Below, in pieces: positions 35,286 through 45,805 of a DNA stretch of 64,000 nt (positions are counted from its first letter, which is position 1; each line of letters begins with the position of its first letter). The position numbers and the translations under genes were made by a program. Origin of the DNA: Lomentospora prolificans (Eukaryota > Ascomycota > Sordariomycetes > Microascales > Microascaceae); assembly GCA_029532625.1 (NCBI GenBank), contig JARFXM010000006.1:1922001-1986000 (forward strand), given 5' to 3'. The notes beneath the pieces were generated by a model. It saw only the letters and a program-made list of their open reading frames with translations. It was not told the DNA's origin and searched no databases.

Positions 35286-37802
35286 TAGGAGGGGCGAGGG
35301 GCGGGCAAAGGGACGGTGGGTGCGGGCGACACGACACTTTCCAGCGATGTTTCCAAGGTCAATGGAAACGGCGCCCAGGTCTGGGGTCACGAAAGAATTT
35401 GCAAGTTGGACAAACGGTGCAGATGGCCGCTAGAACGGGTTATTTTTGGCCGTTCTGTCGCTAGATTGAGGGTTGCAGGAGCGGGTGTAATCGTCCAACG
35501 CTGGTGGACTAGATGCACGATGGGCACAGCTCAGGAATGAGGGGCGCGGGGTGGGTGGCGACTGGTGAATGTAGGTGGTCTGTCCGCCAGGCTGCCGGTG
35601 CGGTGCGGTCGCAGAATGGGCCCCCAAGAGCCTGGCCAGCAAGGGGCAAGCGGAATCGCAGTGCAGTTGCCGGGGTCGTCAGGATTATCAACGAAAAGCG
35701 GGAATCGAGCGATTCCAGACTCGCTAGGAAAATGGATATTTTGTTCCACAAAGAAGAACCGGTCCTCAGGACTAGGAAACACGCAAAATGCAGGAGCAGA
35801 GGGGAAAAAGAGAAGCTCGCGTTGACCCGTTGGAGAGGAAAGGGGAAAAAAAAGAATAAAAAATAAAAAATAAAACAAGAGAGAAAAGGGCGAGACGACC
35901 TCAACCTCACCTGCAGCCAGCTATCACTCTGTGTATCAATCCACAAGCCGCCCACTGCCGCTGGCCGTTCCAGTAACGATCGCATCACAGGTAGGGTAGG
36001 GTGGAACCGGCGGGTGACCAGGGGGTCCCTCTCATCGCTGGCCAGCTTGGCCCAGACAAAGCGCGAGAGCCAGCATGAGAGCTCCCTCATTGAAGCCAGG
36101 CGGGCCAGTGTTAGATTGCTCTTCAGTGGCGGCATGTTTAATCGAACCAGCGTTCCATCGAGCTCATCGGATCAATAAACCTGGGAGGCCTGCACCAAAG
36201 GGAGCTTGGTGATTGGCTCATCCAGCTGGGCGCTTAAGAGGTCAACCGGCCAGCAAATGGGCGTGGTGGAACGGGACTTGGAAGCGCTCACGGTCAAGGG
36301 AGTCGTCAAGGCCAAGACCCGCCCATACTGCATCCCGTCTAGTAATCTCTCTCCTTGGGTGCATATTTGGCAGAAATGAAGGATAATCAGGCACTGGGTC
36401 ATCGGAATCCCTGCCGCCTTTGGAGCCACATTGGGGGCGCAAAAGGCCATCGTTGGATTCATGCCGCATCAGAGCCGTCCGCATCGGGAACGAACGAGCC
36501 CCTGCTCTCCCGAAAGAGCGTCGCTGGTGGATCGCGCTGCAATCCGAAGGGGCTATCATCGACGTTTCTTCCTCACATTATCATGATGACTCCTGTTGCA
36601 GACCAACACTCACTCCATCAACAGGTCCAGAATCACCTTCCTATCCATTGCTGGCAGAACAGACGATTAGAAACCTGCAACAAACTGCGAGCGGCGGTAG
36701 CACTTGAATTGAACTAGAACAACCACTCCATCTATTTCTTGTGCCACCGTAATGCCAGCAGCAAGTCATCAAAATTGTCGAGCGTGTGTGTCTGCAGGTA
36801 CGTACCGGGCATGCAGTGAGGTTGACCCATCAATCTCCCAGTGGAGACGAATCGGGACATAACGTTGCTTGGGAGAACAACGCACCCCAAGCGTCACAAG
36901 TCGTGCTCGAGGAAAAAAGAAGAAAAAATTTTGGGAGAAGAAAGTCTGGCCAAAAACTACGCCGATAAATGCAGATCCCTCTTCTCCAAGCGCGAGACAC
37001 CGAGCAAGTCGCGCCTGGGGGGCAGTGGGCTAACCTTCGGCCAGGCCACGAAGCTGCTCATCGTCGACATTCTCGCTTGCTCACGTAATTCACCTAACCT
37101 CCGAGAGGCAGCTTGCAATGGAGCTCCACCCTATCACATCCATCATGTGCGAACCTCGCTAACCTTAACCCGACACGAATATCTAATATTCACAGCTTGG
37201 TTGCCGCCATTTTCTCCCCTTTCATCTTAACTAAAATTGACCGCCTCGACGAATGCCCGCGAACCTTCCCCTTCGTTCCATCTAGCATTCGTCATCCGCT
37301 GTTGTGTCCATGTTCAATTAGGCATAGGCAGCCTGCCCTCCCTCCCCATCACTGTTGTAGAGGGACGCGCGGCATCGGCGTATATCGCACCGTTCGCCGT
37401 GCCCTCCATACCATCAACCCCGTTAGCTTCAGCGAAATGTCGCCCCCCTCCTTCCCCTCCAAACCGACCTTTCCCCTCTCTCTGTTGCCTGCCTAGCGAG
37501 TAGTACGTAGATCTAGATGGCGACGCTGCTTTGGGGTGGCAATTCTGTCCAATATCTCCGATGACGAGGACCGACGCTTGCCTACCCAAACTAGATATAA
37601 AAAGCATCGGTTCATGACAGTATGGGCCTTTTTCGTCTCTCCCTCTTATCATCATCGCCTTCACACCTTCAACACATACAAGCATATATATATATCACGA
37701 CAACATTCAGCCTGTCTGAATTACTTTTGTGTATATAAAGCCTCCTCTTCATAGAAGGAATACCAAGACTTGTATCCTACCTGCAACTCTCTCACTGCAA
37801 TC
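35286..37802. other. Divergent intergenic region
   Basis: About 2.5 kb between the phosphatase start and the small heat-shock protein start. The 208-codon minus frame at 35509-36135 has random composition with a Phe run and no domain. Close to the heat-shock gene there are TATA-like runs (about 37685-37697 and tataaag near 37734). No gene seen. Confidence 0.55.
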
Positions 37803-38870
37803 ATGGCGTGGCAAGGTAACGTACCTGGAGCCTTCCCGAACGGCGGTGGCAACGACCACCCATCTTACTCGTTCCCTCCTCTCCCGCCTCAGCTTGCGGA
37901 CTTCTTCCGCCTCATGGGCCCCGGAGGACCCGGCGAGGGAGTCGACCACGTAGGTCCCACTCCTCCTACGCCCGCTCAGTTTCCTCCCGGCTTCCCCTTC
38001 GGCGGCCGTCCTCCCTGGGGAGGTCGCCGTGGCCGAGACTGCCGCCGTCGTGGCGGTCCCTGCCGAGGAGGCCGCCCCGGGCACCGTCCCAATCCCCCTC
38101 CCGGGGATGATGACTCTTCTCCCCACGACCCAAACGATACCCCTCGCGAAGGTGCTACCGATGAAGATGACGATACCATGAAGGACGATCCACCCGAGGT
38201 CCCCCCCGAGGACGATGAACCCGAATCTCCTCCTCCCTATGGAGGCCCTCGCGGCCCTCATCACGGGCCCCACGGCCATCGCCGCGGGGGCCACGGTCAC
38301 CCCCGCGGAGGTCGTCACGGACCCTTCGGCGGCCCCCATCACGGACCTCACCACGGAGGCCGCCACGGCCGCGGCCCTCCACCCCATGAACGCTTCGGCT
38401 TCGACCCGTCCACGTTCTTCCGCCAGTTCGTCCACCACCCGTGGGCCCACAACCTCTGCGCCTGGCTCGAAAGCAGCCGCTTCCCTCACCCCCCTCACCA
38501 CGACAACGACCATTTCACCCCTCCCCTCGACGTTTTCGAGAACGAGCGCGAATATGTCTTGCACCTCGCCGTCCCCGGCGCCAAGAAGGAAGATGTCCAC
38601 GTGCACTGGAACGCCGACAAGAGTCACATCGACATATCTGGTATCATCCACCGCCCCGGTGACGAAGAGTTCCTGCGCGGCCTCGTCTCCTCCGAAAGGA
38701 GGGTTGGCTACTTTGAGAGGACCGTCAAGCTGCCTCCGGAGGACTGTGAGTCGAATGACGAAGTCGATGGCTTGGGCATCAGTGCCAAGATGGAAGATGG
38801 CGTCTTGATTGTTGTCGTCCCCAAGTCGGAGAAGGAGTGGACTGAGGTCCACAAGGTCGACATTGAGTAA
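37803..38870 (+). CDS. Small heat-shock protein (Hsp20/alpha-crystallin) with long Pro/His/Gly-rich N-terminal part
   Basis: Intronless, 355 aa; start ATGGCGTGGCAAGG. The first 240 residues are Pro/Gly/His/Arg-rich, with a basic block (GGRRGRDCRRRGGPCRGG), an acidic block (EDDDTMKDDPPEVPPEDDEP) and His-Gly-Pro repeats (GPHHGPHGHRRGGHGH). The alpha-crystallin domain fills about residues 240-355: FTPPLDVFENEREYVLHLAV, PGAKKEDVHVHWNADKSHID, then YFERTVKLPPED, and GISAKMEDGVLIVVVPK, the usual A-x-x-x-n-G-V-L strand. An ATP-independent chaperone role follows from the family. The N-terminal part is much longer than in ordinary Hsp20s (about 150-230 aa in total), and its His-rich repeats could bind metal or promote condensation; that is inference. 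An intronless gene near TATA-like sequence fits heat induction. Confidence 0.9.
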   Translation: MAWQGNVPGAFPNGGGNDHPSYSFPPLPPQLADFFRLMGPGGPGEGVDHVGPTPPTPAQFPPGFPFGGRPPWGGRRGRDCRRRGGPCRGGRPGHRPNPPPGDDDSSPHDPNDTPREGATDEDDDTMKDDPPEVPPEDDEPESPPPYGGPRGPHHGPHGHRRGGHGHPRGGRHGPFGGPHHGPHHGGRHGRGPPPHERFGFDPSTFFRQFVHHPWAHNLCAWLESSRFPHPPHHDNDHFTPPLDVFENEREYVLHLAVPGAKKEDVHVHWNADKSHIDISGIIHRPGDEEFLRGLVSSERRVGYFERTVKLPPEDCESNDEVDGLGISAKMEDGVLIVVVPKSEKEWTEVHKVDIE

Positions 38871-39324
38871 ATGAAGAATATAATATATGAGAATCTATGG
38901 GAGATCTATCACGGGATCACGGATTTAGTGATGGTGGATGGCGCATGCAGTTTTATGGTAGTTTTACCTTGACCTGGTCTACGATTTTTTAACCTTGTTC
39001 TTGGCGTTTCGGTTTACTTCCCAAGAAAACATGCAAATCAATAAAAAAATAAATCCATTGAATTAAAATTTACATGTCCTCGCCCCTTCGTGAAGGTTCA
39101 ATGTGCAATAACGAATAAAATTGCGTATTCCAGAGCGTACATAATCTGTCACGGCTTTGGACAGTTGACGGGTGTCGTGTAAGTGAAGCGCCTCATGCTG
39201 TCGCTTCCTGCAATCCTAAAGTTCATTTCCTAACCCTTCAACCAAAACTCTCTTCCTCAAGAACCATGCGAGTCGTATCAATAGCGAAAGAACACATTCG
39301 AGGTATTTGCTCCGGTCTTCATAA
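38871..39324. other. Convergent 3' region
   Basis: About 450 bp between the heat-shock and eisosome gene stops, AT-rich with AATAAA-like signals (AATAAA near 39040 and 39114). No gene seen. Confidence 0.6.
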
Positions 39325-40510
39325 TTAAATAGCGTTACTGGACTCTTCATCGCGGTACGCCTCCGATGCGCTCATCGCGCCTGTCATCGTATGCTCAGTC
39401 GGTCCACCATTAGAAGTAGCCGTTGGAATGGTGTGTGTCTCATCAGCCTCATCGATGGCTCGGTTATTTCCTTTGTTACTGCCAATAATAGGACTTCCGC
39501 TCTCGGGGGTACCGTAAAGGTCAGCTTCCGGGCGCCAATCCCGCAAGTCATCTTCGGCATCGTTGAGAATTTGGCGCGCTTGCGAGCCCTGTTCGTAGAC
39601 GGGCCGTCGGTCGCCGGGAACCATGGGAGTATCATCTATCAGAGCCAAGAGCCGTCGACCATGCTTAGCGAGAATGATTTGCTTTTCAGCTCGCTCAATC
39701 GTCGCGAGGAATTCGGCGTTATAAGCTTCCTTGAGTTTCTGGCGGGTCTATAGTCGATTCAGACTTAGGAGGGGTCAAGTGAAAGGGAAGTATTGATGGC
39801 TGTCAAACAACCTCTACTTACCACATTGCTAAGTTGAGCCTCCGCAACAAGATTCTCGGCCTCCGCTCTAACGAGTTCTTGCTCCAAGACTACCAGCCTC
39901 GTGCTCTCGGGCTCCTTGAACTTCAATTTCTGGATCTCTTCCGCTATCTTGGCTTTGCTATCTCGGGAGGGCTGGACACTCTTCTCGGTATTCCGAATAG
40001 TCTTGAGTGCGTTCCTCGCCGCGTCGAGTTCGTGGGCATAGGCCTCTTCCTGCTCACCGATCTCGCTCAAGATGACGCCAACCTTGTCCGAGATGTCTGA
40101 TATGCCATCATCGTTCGTCTGCTCGCCCCACTCGCTCAGTTGGGTGGCGATGGAGGTGCGCTCGCGGCCCGCGGTGTCGTAGGCGGTGATGAGATTGTTC
40201 TGGGACTTTATCAAGCGGAAGAGACGGCGGGCAAGCTCGGGTTGGACGGACCTCCGAAGGGAGCTGAACGAGAATCCTTTGCGGACGCCGACATTGCGAG
40301 AGGGTCCGTGGGCTGCGCTGCTCTTGTTGGAACGGATTGAGAGTGTTCTATTCCTAGGGGAAAAGCGTTAGTTGCAGGACGGCAAGCGCTAATAGCAGAG
40401 TGCGGTGTAGGTGATGACGCAGAACTATTCTGCTAGAAATAAGACCTCCCTGAACATAATCAAAAGGCGTAGAACGCAAGGATTAGGAAGCAGTTCACAT
40501 CAACCTACAT
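39325..40510 (-). CDS. pil1: Eisosome core component Pil1/Lsp1 (BAR protein)
   Basis: Cytosolic BAR-domain protein that self-assembles under the plasma membrane to shape furrow-like eisosomes and responds to long-chain bases. Exons 40510-40509 (only A-T), 40353-39822 and 39747-39325 give 318 aa. The first intron, gtaggt to cccctag, splits the start codon AT|G, after which the protein reads NRTLSIRSNKSSA. Family blocks: SVQPELARRLFRLIKSQNN, ITAYDTAGRERTSIATQLS, EWGEQTNDDGISDISDKV, ALKTIRNTEKSVQPSRDSK, and after the second intron RQKLKEAYNAEFLATIERAE and KHGRRLLALIDDTPMVPG. The tail is acidic and Ser/Thr-rich. No other in-frame ATG exists before the conserved region, which supports the split start. 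Pil1 and Lsp1 cannot be told apart by eye. Confidence 0.93.
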
Positions 40511-43500
40511 GGTTTCAAATCTCGAAAAGAAGAATAACTACAAGTGAGCTTTACTGTATCAACCGAGATTGGATTTTGCTGGCAGGTACGTTTGTCGTCT
40601 GGAGGTAGGAGGGGGAAGGAGCTGCCAGAAATCGAAGACGTCGAGCAAGATAGGAAAGCCCAGGTGATTATATTCAAGATCTAGGGGTTCGTGGGGTAGG
40701 GAGGCACTGCTTTGTCTCGAACTAAAATGGTTTCGGCTTTTACCCCCCCACCAAGCTGACGATGAGGTAAACGCAGATATCATGATATCGAGCGACTTGG
40801 GGCTCCTGCGCGGCGGTATTGGGTCGGGTGCTTCAGTGTTGAGCCAACGCAAACATCAGCGCCTTCGGTCAATGAAATCACTAGGCCGAAGACGGCGAGC
40901 CAAGTCCCCAAACAGTGATTTGAAAGTAAGTTAACTCCAATCTGCATCAGAAAACGACCTATAGATCAACACCATGTCCCAAGGGGTCATGTCTCTCTCC
41001 GTTGGCTTCAGTGGTTTTGGTGGCGTTGATGATGTCATGGGCCTGGTGTTAACCGCATAAGGACTTTGTGTGGTGCGAGGTGACATGACGATGATGTTTT
41101 TCCTAGAAACTTAAAGCGTGGGTAACCACCGGGTACACTCCGAAGGGACTTCCTTGTTCCCCGTCATTATTGTCATCAATTCATCGCGATCGTTTGGTAA
41201 CACGAAGGTGCAATCCTGTACCTTCGTAGACCTCCCTTATATTTCAGTAAGTCTACATTTGGGTATCTGCCATTCGAGGTATTTGATAGACGTGCTCGAA
41301 GCAAACCCAACCTCGTAGCTCTCATGCGCCGCCAGGAATCCGAATATAAAGAGAACAAAGATACGAATTATTTTCTCGACAGCAAGGGAACCGGTTGGGG
41401 GGGTAGAAAAGGGGAAAAAGAAAAGAAGAGGAATGAAGATAAACGGATGTCGGACAACACCCAGCAGGTGGGCGGATTGAAGCCATATCGAACTGCGTAG
41501 TCTAAGATATAACATGGTGCTTTTTAGATTTTCTATATTCAACCGCCACTGGCAAGCTCACACGAGGGCCATCCGAGTAGGAAGACTTGGAGCCAGAATG
41601 GCTGCTCTTGCCGGACGGACAGTGACTCGGTTCATGGTGGTGGTAAGTATGGTGATGGCGGTGATAGTGGTAACGGCGCTTGGTCTTCCGGGCGGGGAGT
41701 ATCTCGTGCCGATAGTAGTAGTCGGTGTTCGAGTCTTCGAAGCACATGTTCGTATGCTCAGAGTCTGTAGTCTGGCTCGGATCTAAGGAAGGGATGAGGG
41801 CAGCGAATAGAAGAGTTGCGTCGTGCAGTTGTCACTAACGACTATCTGAAGTCGACTTTACAGTCCGCCAGGCAGACATTAAGAGATGTCAAGAGCTCTG
41901 TTGTTAAACGAAAGACTGTTCTTAATTCGTATCGGCTATTGCGAAAGGGCTTTCATTCCAATCAGGGAAATATCGTACTACGACCTAGAGAGATGGAGAA
42001 AATGAGTTTATATGCGATAATACACCCTTAAAATCCTAGCAGTATAACCAAACCCGGCCATCCTAGGATGCTTCAGAGAGTAAAGAGAGGTGGTGATGAA
42101 TCACCCCACTTGCTCAGCTGACCTCTGGGGCACGATGCAGGCGTTCCGGAGACTCGCTTCCATCTGACACCACTACATTCTATCGTCAATAGAATCAGAG
42201 AGAGTATGGCCGATGACAAAAAGCTATATAGCTTTGCACTGGCCTGCACCTTCTTTTAGCTTAATCGCCATGTCCTGCGGGGAATCAGCCACGATGTGAT
42301 GAGAGTGCAGGCGACACCGGCTGGCTGCCGAAGATTGATGTCGTACAGCACCGATCCTTGCAAGGAGGTCAGCACCACACGTAACATCTCAGATGACAGC
42401 TTTCCATGATCTTTCCGATCTTGTGAAATATCGAAATGAATCCCGTTTCTTCGCTCCTTTGATGGAACATGTCTCGGGCAAAGGGTCATCCGTTCCCCCC
42501 AGAATCAGTGGGTGTCTCTTACCCCGCTCTCAAAGACAGGAAAGCACCCCGCCCTAGGGGCTGGTGATGCGAAGATACGGCGCTTTCCGTTTTTATCACT
42601 GCTTGGACCATAGCTTCCAAAAGAGCCAACAGTACACTGTCACTCTTAAATTCTCGAATCCATGCCTGTCTGTGTCTGTGCTTGTCTGCTACTTTTGAGC
42701 GTTGGGGACATGGAGCGGCATCAACCTTGTCCATCCGCCGAGCACACGCTCGATTCGGCAACGACGGTGGCGCCCTCGCGCCTCGACAAATGCCAATGCA
42801 AGTCATCACATTTCCTTTAAATACACCTGGAACAAGCTACGGAGACTTCGGGTGTGATTGGGAACTAGGGTCCACGTCTCCGGCTTGTTTGAATCACAAC
42901 GGCCTTCGGACACTGCATCACGGTGCTTCTGCCATTTTGTCCAGCTTCAGCGCTGTCGTCGCCGAGGCTCCTTTAATTACAGTCTGGATGGCCAAAAGAC
43001 TCGGGGAACATAATCCAAGACCAAATCAGGGTCCTGGAACTAGAAGGCCGCCTCTTGTTGGCCACCCTCCCGAGACATGTAGCCGCTCAACACAGCGCTT
43101 CGAAGTAACGAATTTGGCAGGCGAGGGGATGATCTTCGAGTCAGGCCCTTGGGTTCGTTCACCAGAGAATCGGGGAACCAGAACGAGGGCAAATACCGCA
43201 GCACTGTTTCTCGAAGAAATTCTGAAGAATCTGTACGACGCCGTCTAACTTCACTGTTGATCCAAGGGAAGGATCCTGCCGAGCCTGGGGCTCGCCGTGA
43301 TTGGCTGATGCCGCGAATGCCTGGGCGCTTAATGGCGCTGCTCAGTCTGTTGCTTAATATATCTCGCTTCTTGGCTGCCCCCGGTCCCACACTCACGCAC
43401 AGCTCACACACGGGCTCTCGACAACAATACGACCTTACTGGCTACCCCCAACCGCGTATGCTAAAAGCATTTTTGCTCCTGATGTGAATGGCGGGTTCAG

Positions 43501-44425
43501 AACCTCAGATCCACCTTAACCACGAGCCGGCCAACCCCCTTCCAGAATTTGTGCAAAACGTGGGTCCCTTCCCGGCGCCATTGCCGTGTCATGGTTAATA
43601 CACTCCTTTGATGTTGGAGTGACGCTTGCTCCTCTTGGATCGGTCTAGACTGTCTCCCCAGCATGCCCAAAGAACCGCCCATGTTCCATTTCACCAGCTT
43701 TCGCACCTAGCATGCTTTCCTCTGCCACGGGCCTCAGACGTACGTAGACTATTAGCAGGACTGGGCATGCATGTACAAAGCATAGAGTCCGTCTCAAGTG
43801 CTACCCTATGTCACTTTGCGGCACAGCACCCTATTCCTAGCCGACGAACGCGTCGACTCTTGCCCGCTTTCCCGTAGACGAGCCACTGAGTATCTTGCCC
43901 GCTGGTAGACATGACTGGCTACCTGGTCCTTGCCACTCCCGCAAGAGCCAAGAAGCCTCGTCAAATGCGGCCGCCTGGCTTTCCCCGTAATACCGCTCTC
44001 TGGTTCTTCGTTTGTTTCTGGCCCCGTCCTACACTTCCCGCCTCTCCATTGGCCGTGCTCTGTGCTGACGAGAGATACTCTAATCGCTCTCACGCCCACC
44101 TTTAATTTGTTTCCGCCATCATATGTACGCACACATCTCATCCCGAAGGTCCTTTGTAAAATCTCACCCTCTTCCTCCCTGTATTTTTTTTTTCTTTTAA
44201 ATTTGATCTTAGTTTTAGCGTGTCTCCCCGTTCACTCCTGGTTTACTGGCCGCCTCGACTTGACTTTGACCTGGTGTCGATTCAGGCAATCTCGTCTTAG
44301 ACCATACACCGAAAGTGTTCTACGGCTTTACCAACCTGCCGTCTGACTTCCTGCATAACCACTCGTCTTGCCCTGCCTCGAGGCATCTTACCCCTCTCTG
44401 GTCTTAGTCGACTATACGGTCCTTC
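40511..44425. other. Gene-poor 3.9 kb tract
   Basis: Apart from one possible 81-codon minus-strand frame (41502-41747, listed separately) nothing here looks coding. The 188-codon plus frame at 42682-43248 has no domain and overlaps competing frames on the other strand. A poly-T run lies near 44186-44197, just upstream of the BIM1-like gene. Confidence 0.5.
41502..41747 (-). CDS. Possible small His/Tyr-rich protein
   Basis: 81 codons with an A at -3 of the ATG. The product has an acidic, Tyr-rich start (MCFEDSNTDYYYRHE), a His/Arg/Tyr block (RRYHYHRHHHTYHHHEPSH), a Ser/Gly/Lys stretch and a basic end. Composition is non-random and resembles small basic fungal proteins, but there is no family I recognise and no splice or conservation evidence. 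It could equally be a chance frame. Confidence 0.35.
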   Translation of the reverse strand: MCFEDSNTDYYYRHEILPARKTKRRYHYHRHHHTYHHHEPSHCPSGKSSHSGSKSSYSDGPRVSLPVAVEYRKSKKHHVIS

Positions 44426-45307
44426 ATGATCGAGATGTTTTACAACGCCCTCTTACAGCTGGTCCTCGCGGCCTCTCTAGTATCCGGCCATATCCTCATC
44501 ACATACCCCGGTACCCGAGGCAACAGCTTCATAACAAACGATACTTTTCCCTATGGCATGCAGTGGACTCATCCTTGTAAGTCGTTTTCCCATCGAAAAC
44601 GTTCTGAAAAGAGAAAGAAAAGAACATCATCTCTAACCCATCACCACAGGTGGCGGTCTCGGCCTCTCCCGGAACAGGACCTACTGGCCCATAACCGGTG
44701 GTGCGGTCGCCTTCCAGCCCGGGTGGTTCTCTGGCCACGCCACTGCCCTTCTCTACATTAACATCGGTATCGACACAGACGGTCCGGACGGCGGTCCTAA
44801 GAATTTTACCACCCCCCTCGTCGAGCCGTGGCAGCTCCTTGGGCCTTCCAACGGACCCTACCCCGGCACCCTCTGTATCCCCGATGTCAAGGTCCCCGAC
44901 AACTTGGGTGTCAAGGTCGGCGACAATGCTACCATCCAGATCGTCGAGCTTGCGAACCACGGTGCATCGCTCTTTGCCGTAAGTCAGCGCCTCTTTATCA
45001 GTCGACGGCTTGGACCGTACGGTAGAGAAAAAAGAAAGTTGTTAACGGTGAAAAATAGTGCTCTGATGTCACCTTTGTCGAGCCCGGCGACTCCCGCCTA
45101 CCTCCACTCAACGACTCCATTTGTTTTAACACCACCGAGCTCGGCTTCGGAGACTTGTATACCATCACCACCAAGCAGCAAATCGTCCTCAATAGCGACG
45201 GCACCACGACTTCTTCTGCCCTGAAGCGGGTTGACTCGAGTTCCGCCCTCGGTGTCCTGGCCGGCTTAGTGCCCGCTGTGATCGGGGGCCTCTCGCTGCT
45301 CCTATAA
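44426..45307 (+). CDS. BIM1-like (X325) copper protein, GPI-anchored
   Basis: Secreted cell-surface protein. Exons 44426-44576, 44650-44978 and 45059-45307 give 242 aa. Residues 1-21 are a signal peptide whose cleavage after SLVSG would expose His22 as the mature N terminus (HILITYPGTRGN), the hallmark of LPMO-like His-brace proteins. A second conserved His lies in WFSGHATALLYINIG. The rest shows the X325 layout (PYGMQWTHPCGGL, GTLCIPDVKVP, ASLFACSDVTFVEPGD) with paired cysteines, and a Ser-rich linker into a hydrophobic C terminus (LGVLAGLVPAVIGGLSLLL) typical of GPI addition. Family members such as Cryptococcus Bim1 act in copper uptake rather than polysaccharide oxidation; the role here is inferred. 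ATG at 44435 is an alternative start with the same signal peptide core. Confidence 0.88.
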
Positions 45308-45805
45308 GGAACAAACGCGGACGTGGTCCAGTGATACAGAATGGACTTGGTTCTCTTCTTCTTTTCTATTCTTCGACGGGTCATATTTTTAAGAATGTTG
45401 GAAACAAGGATCAGCAGCACAGGTATCATATGGGAGTTCATTTCCAAGAGGAACTATATGGCGTTTTGGGATGATTTCAACCCTTTTGTATATATATCTG
45501 CAACGGCACGCCTGTACATATTCACCTATCACAGCGAAGAGAGTACGGCAACCCCCGCCTCTCACATGTAGCTCAAAGAAGTGAAGCATTTAATGTTAAA
45601 TGCTCAAGGATATTTCTTTTCGCCGTCTGAAACCATTTATACATTTACACAGTTTGTTAGGGTTAAAAAAAAAAGTGGGAAACAACACGTAAAAAGGGAA
45701 ATGTGACATAAGAAGAGATTACCCTGCCATCGCTACCATGAAGCCAGACTAACAGCATAAAAAGTAGGTCTCATGGAAATAGCGTCACTTCTATTTTCTC
45801 CTAGC

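Noticed and set aside
35509..36135. 208-codon minus-strand open frame upstream of the phosphatase gene
   Set aside because: Contains a Phe run from a T-rich leader and no recognisable domain; it lies where the phosphatase promoter and 5' UTR should be.
42682..43248. 188-codon plus-strand open frame
   Set aside because: No domain, mixed composition and competing minus-strand frames; not supported as a gene.
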